Part shown: piece after piece, positions 63,924 to 64,000 of the stretch
Layout: each line of letters starts with the position of its first letter
How positions within the stretch are numbered: position 1 is the stretch's first letter
NCBI RefSeq assembly: GCF_002909235.1
Contig: NZ_PHQQ01000011.1
Coordinates: 80,389 to 144,388 of the forward strand
Direction of reading: 5' to 3'
DNA: 64,000 nucleotides
From: Arenibacter catalasegens
GTDB lineage: Bacteria; Bacteroidota; Bacteroidia; Flavobacteriales; Flavobacteriaceae
Made by a program: the position numbers and the translations under genes
Notes under the pieces: model-generated
Told to the model about the DNA's origin: nothing
The model's input: the letters and a program-made list of their open reading frames with translations, nothing else
Databases searched by the model: none

Positions 63924-64000
63924 TCATGATGCCATTTTTTTAGCATTATAAATTTGATCGGGCGGCACTTTTCCTATTTCGGTATGCCTTCTTTTGGTAT
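63924..64000 (-). CDS. C-terminal end of IS3-type transposase, cut by window edge
   Basis: On the minus strand the last 25 codons before the TGA at 63924-63926 read TKRRHTEIGKVPPDQIYN and a short tail. K-R-R-H-[TS]-x-[IL]-G-x-x-[PS]-P is the usual end of the integrase-core OrfB of IS3-type elements (as in IS150 and IS3). The rest lies outside the window, so completeness cannot be judged. Confidence 0.55.
   Translation of the reverse strand, partial: TKRRHTEIGKVPPDQIYNAKKMAS

Overview
The window is AT-rich DNA from a marine-type Bacteroidetes, most likely a Flavobacteriaceae. Reasons: lipoprotein and AQ/SQ-ending signal peptides, Bacteroidetes promoters of the TAnnTTTG type, a hybrid one-protein two-component regulator with propeller repeats, DUF2490, DUF547, DUF3179 and DUF6747 families, thrombospondin type 3 repeats, and almost no Shine-Dalgarno sequences. 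The exact species cannot be read from the sequence.

Left part (1-16972): a partial anti-sigma-like protein, a DUF2652 cyclase-like protein, an outer-membrane barrel followed by a DUF3179 lipoprotein, a convergent pair (arsenosugar-type glycosyltransferase and DUF547 protein), then a stand-alone NAD(P)HX epimerase, a Rieske-glutamate synthase fusion and a conserved unknown. Next comes a sugar locus: a LacI regulator with two 16-bp operators spaced 21 bp, an MFS sugar permease, a PfkB sugar kinase and a GH13_18 sucrose-phosphorylase-type enzyme, which together would import and phosphorolyse a disaccharide. A GAF histidine kinase closes the region.

Middle part (17049-31420): a 13-gene minus-strand operon of envelope proteins, preceded by a 1316-residue hybrid sensor/AraC regulator. 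The operon holds an OmpA protein, small lipoproteins, two small membrane proteins, a large lipoprotein with a caspase/CHAT-like His and Cys pair, and two copies of a cassette of three unrelated secreted families (called A, B and C here). I do not recognise a described system with this layout; it is the best candidate for something new.

Island (about 31.8-55 kb): starts at tRNA-Arg and a 3' fragment of tRNA-Asp, each followed by a terminator and an 11-bp tandem TTGCAC repeat. It holds two modules of beta-carbonic anhydrase, DUF2490 barrel and SulP anion transporter, a third exported carbonic anhydrase, two TetR paralogues, universal stress, baeRF3, YqhA and MscS proteins and a Ca2+/Na+ antiporter. 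An IS256-family element, an inactivated integrase and several pseudogenes show decay. A 0.72-kb direct repeat lies at both sides of a 20.56-kb stretch. A palindrome ATAGT-N3-RCTAT recurs at promoters of five transcription units, suggesting one regulon for inorganic carbon, pH or membrane stress.

Right part (55.4-64 kb): a small lipoprotein, a membrane histidine kinase, a short DUF6747 membrane protein, a stand-alone response regulator, a lipoprotein, a secreted thrombospondin-repeat protein, a FadR-type regulator, and the C-terminal end of an IS3-type transposase at the window edge.
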